From: Deltaproteobacteria bacterium
GTDB taxonomy: Bacteria > Desulfobacterota > Binatia > Binatales > Binataceae
DNA: 32,007 nt
Direction: 5' to 3'
NCBI GenBank assembly: GCA_021799555.1
Contig: JAJZAG010000004.1
Location: 1-32,007, forward strand
In this document: piece by piece, positions 31,327-32,007 of the stretch
Layout: the number at the start of each line of letters is the position of its first letter
Numbering within the stretch: the stretch's first letter is position 1
Notes under the pieces: model-generated
What the model saw: only the letters and a program-made list of their open reading frames with translations
Told to the model about the DNA's origin: nothing
Databases searched by the model: none
Position numbers and translations under genes: made by a program

Positions 31327-31964
31327 CGGCGATCCTCCGTGGGTTCGTTTCGTCCTAAATCGCGGCCGCTCAGACGCCGACGCGGCGGGGTAGCGAGGGA
31401 CTTCACGTGGTTGGCGGCGGCGGCTAGCATCTGTTCAGAGAAGGTGCTGTCGGTAACGGCCCGTGCGAGAATCAGTGCGCCAACCATGCACGAAAACGCT
31501 GCGACTGCTTCGTTGACGCGTCGCGAGCGGTCCCGCTGCGGCATCAGGTGGGCGATGGATTCAATGGTGCTTTTCAATTCCTTGGTGAACGCTTTGCGGA
31601 CTGGCTTCGATTGCCGCGCAATATCCCCGGCCAGCGCTGCGACCACACATCCGCGGCCCGGCGAATCGCGATGCGCCGGCGAAAGATAGTTGGTGACGAT
31701 CTCTTCGAAGACGTGCGCGTCGCGGCCGCCTTCCACGGTTCTCCGCCATCTGCGCTGCGAGCGCGCGAAGGCGAAGCGAATTGCTTCGGCGGCTATAGAA
31801 TCTTTGGATTCGAAATGGCTGTAAAGTCCGCCATGAGTGAGGCCGGCTGCTTCAGTGATAGAGTCAACCCCGGTCTCGGCAATACCATGCTCGCGGAACA
31901 GACGCGCAGCGGCGGCGACGATTTGCTCGCGATTACGGGCGGCGGTTTCCTTTGATACGCGCAT
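31317..31964 (-). CDS. TetR-family transcriptional regulator
   Basis: ATG 31964 follows a GTG and gives a 215-aa protein. The N terminus has a TetR helix-turn-helix: REQIVAAAARLFREHGIAE, then DSITEAAGLTHGGLYSHFES with the typical LYSHF recognition end (about residues 12-50). The rest is a helical ligand-binding domain with CVVAALAGDIARQS and a longer basic C terminus. It likely represses its own operon with the SDR and isomerase genes and responds to a small hydrophobic ligand. Its promoter lies in the last 40 bp or outside the window, where no clear dyad was found. It could also act on the dyad at 6368, which is untested. Confidence 0.9.
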   Translation of the reverse strand: MRVSKETAARNREQIVAAAARLFREHGIAETGVDSITEAAGLTHGGLYSHFESKDSIAAEAIRFAFARSQRRWRRTVEGGRDAHVFEEIVTNYLSPAHRDSPGRGCVVAALAGDIARQSKPVRKAFTKELKSTIESIAHLMPQRDRSRRVNEAVAAFSCMVGALILARAVTDSTFSEQMLAAAANHVKSLATPPRRRLSGRDLGRNEPTEDRRWK

Positions 31965-32007
31965 CACCTGGCCATCCGCTCCTTGAGGTCCCTGCTCGTT
32001 TGATAAT

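Noticed and set aside
1..32007. Mobile elements, CRISPR arrays, tRNA or rRNA genes
   Set aside because: No transposase, integrase, regular repeat-spacer pattern, or recognisable structural RNA gene was seen by reading both strands.

Overview
The window looks like chromosomal DNA from a GC-rich, Gram-negative, aerobic bacterium with a large lipid and acyl-CoA metabolism. The Gram-negative call rests on a complete TolC-RND-adaptor efflux set. The aerobic call rests on an O2-dependent HemY-type protoporphyrinogen oxidase, a PdxH oxidase and a nitronate monooxygenase-like protein. The mix of acyl-CoA dehydrogenases, SCP2 proteins, CrtI-like flavoproteins and thiamine-diphosphate (ThDP) lyases recalls uncultured soil lineages near the former Deltaproteobacteria, such as Binatota. 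That placement is inference only. No rRNA, tRNA, CRISPR array, insertion sequence or prophage was seen. Genes are densely packed and most start codons have purine-rich ribosome binding sites.

Layout. (1) 3-4415, plus strand: the C-terminal part of a P-type cation/proton ATPase cut by the window edge, an acyl-CoA dehydrogenase, a type II sulfide:quinone oxidoreductase-like flavoprotein and a small P-loop NTPase. (2) 4391-6148, minus strand: a ThDP lyase resembling 2-hydroxyacyl-CoA lyase/ILVBL. It converges on the P-loop gene with a 25-bp overlap and diverges from the next block. (3) 6452-16866, plus strand: a tight nine-gene run encoding acyl-CoA dehydrogenase, acyl-CoA ligase, SCP2-type thiolase, an unknown 112-aa protein, CrtI/PYROXD2-like flavoprotein, SCP2 protein, a second CrtI-like flavoprotein, a second SCP2-like protein and a second ThDP enzyme. 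(4) 16995-20365: HemY on minus, then PdxH and a radical SAM/SPASM protein on plus. (5) 20452-27802, minus strand: DUF2892 membrane protein, OsmC, TolC-like protein, periplasmic adaptor, RND permease and an ArsR-rhodanese fusion regulator. (6) 28405-29550, plus strand: a nitronate monooxygenase-like protein. (7) 29973-31964, minus strand: a TetR regulator, an atypical SDR and a 2-hydroxychromene-2-carboxylate isomerase-like protein.

How the genes may work together. Block 3 is the most striking part. It combines activation (acyl-CoA ligase), desaturation (acyl-CoA dehydrogenase and two CrtI-like flavoproteins), lipid carriage (two SCP2 proteins) and C-C cleavage (thiolase and two ThDP enzymes). 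It contains no enoyl-CoA hydratase or 3-hydroxyacyl-CoA dehydrogenase, so it is not a plain beta-oxidation operon. It resembles a bacterial counterpart of peroxisomal alpha/branched-chain lipid oxidation. The substrate is unknown, and several enzymes carry substitutions at catalytic positions. Block 5 looks like a sulfur- or electrophile-responsive export module, since rhodanese, OsmC and DUF2892 proteins recur in persulfide handling. An SQR-like gene lies elsewhere in the window.
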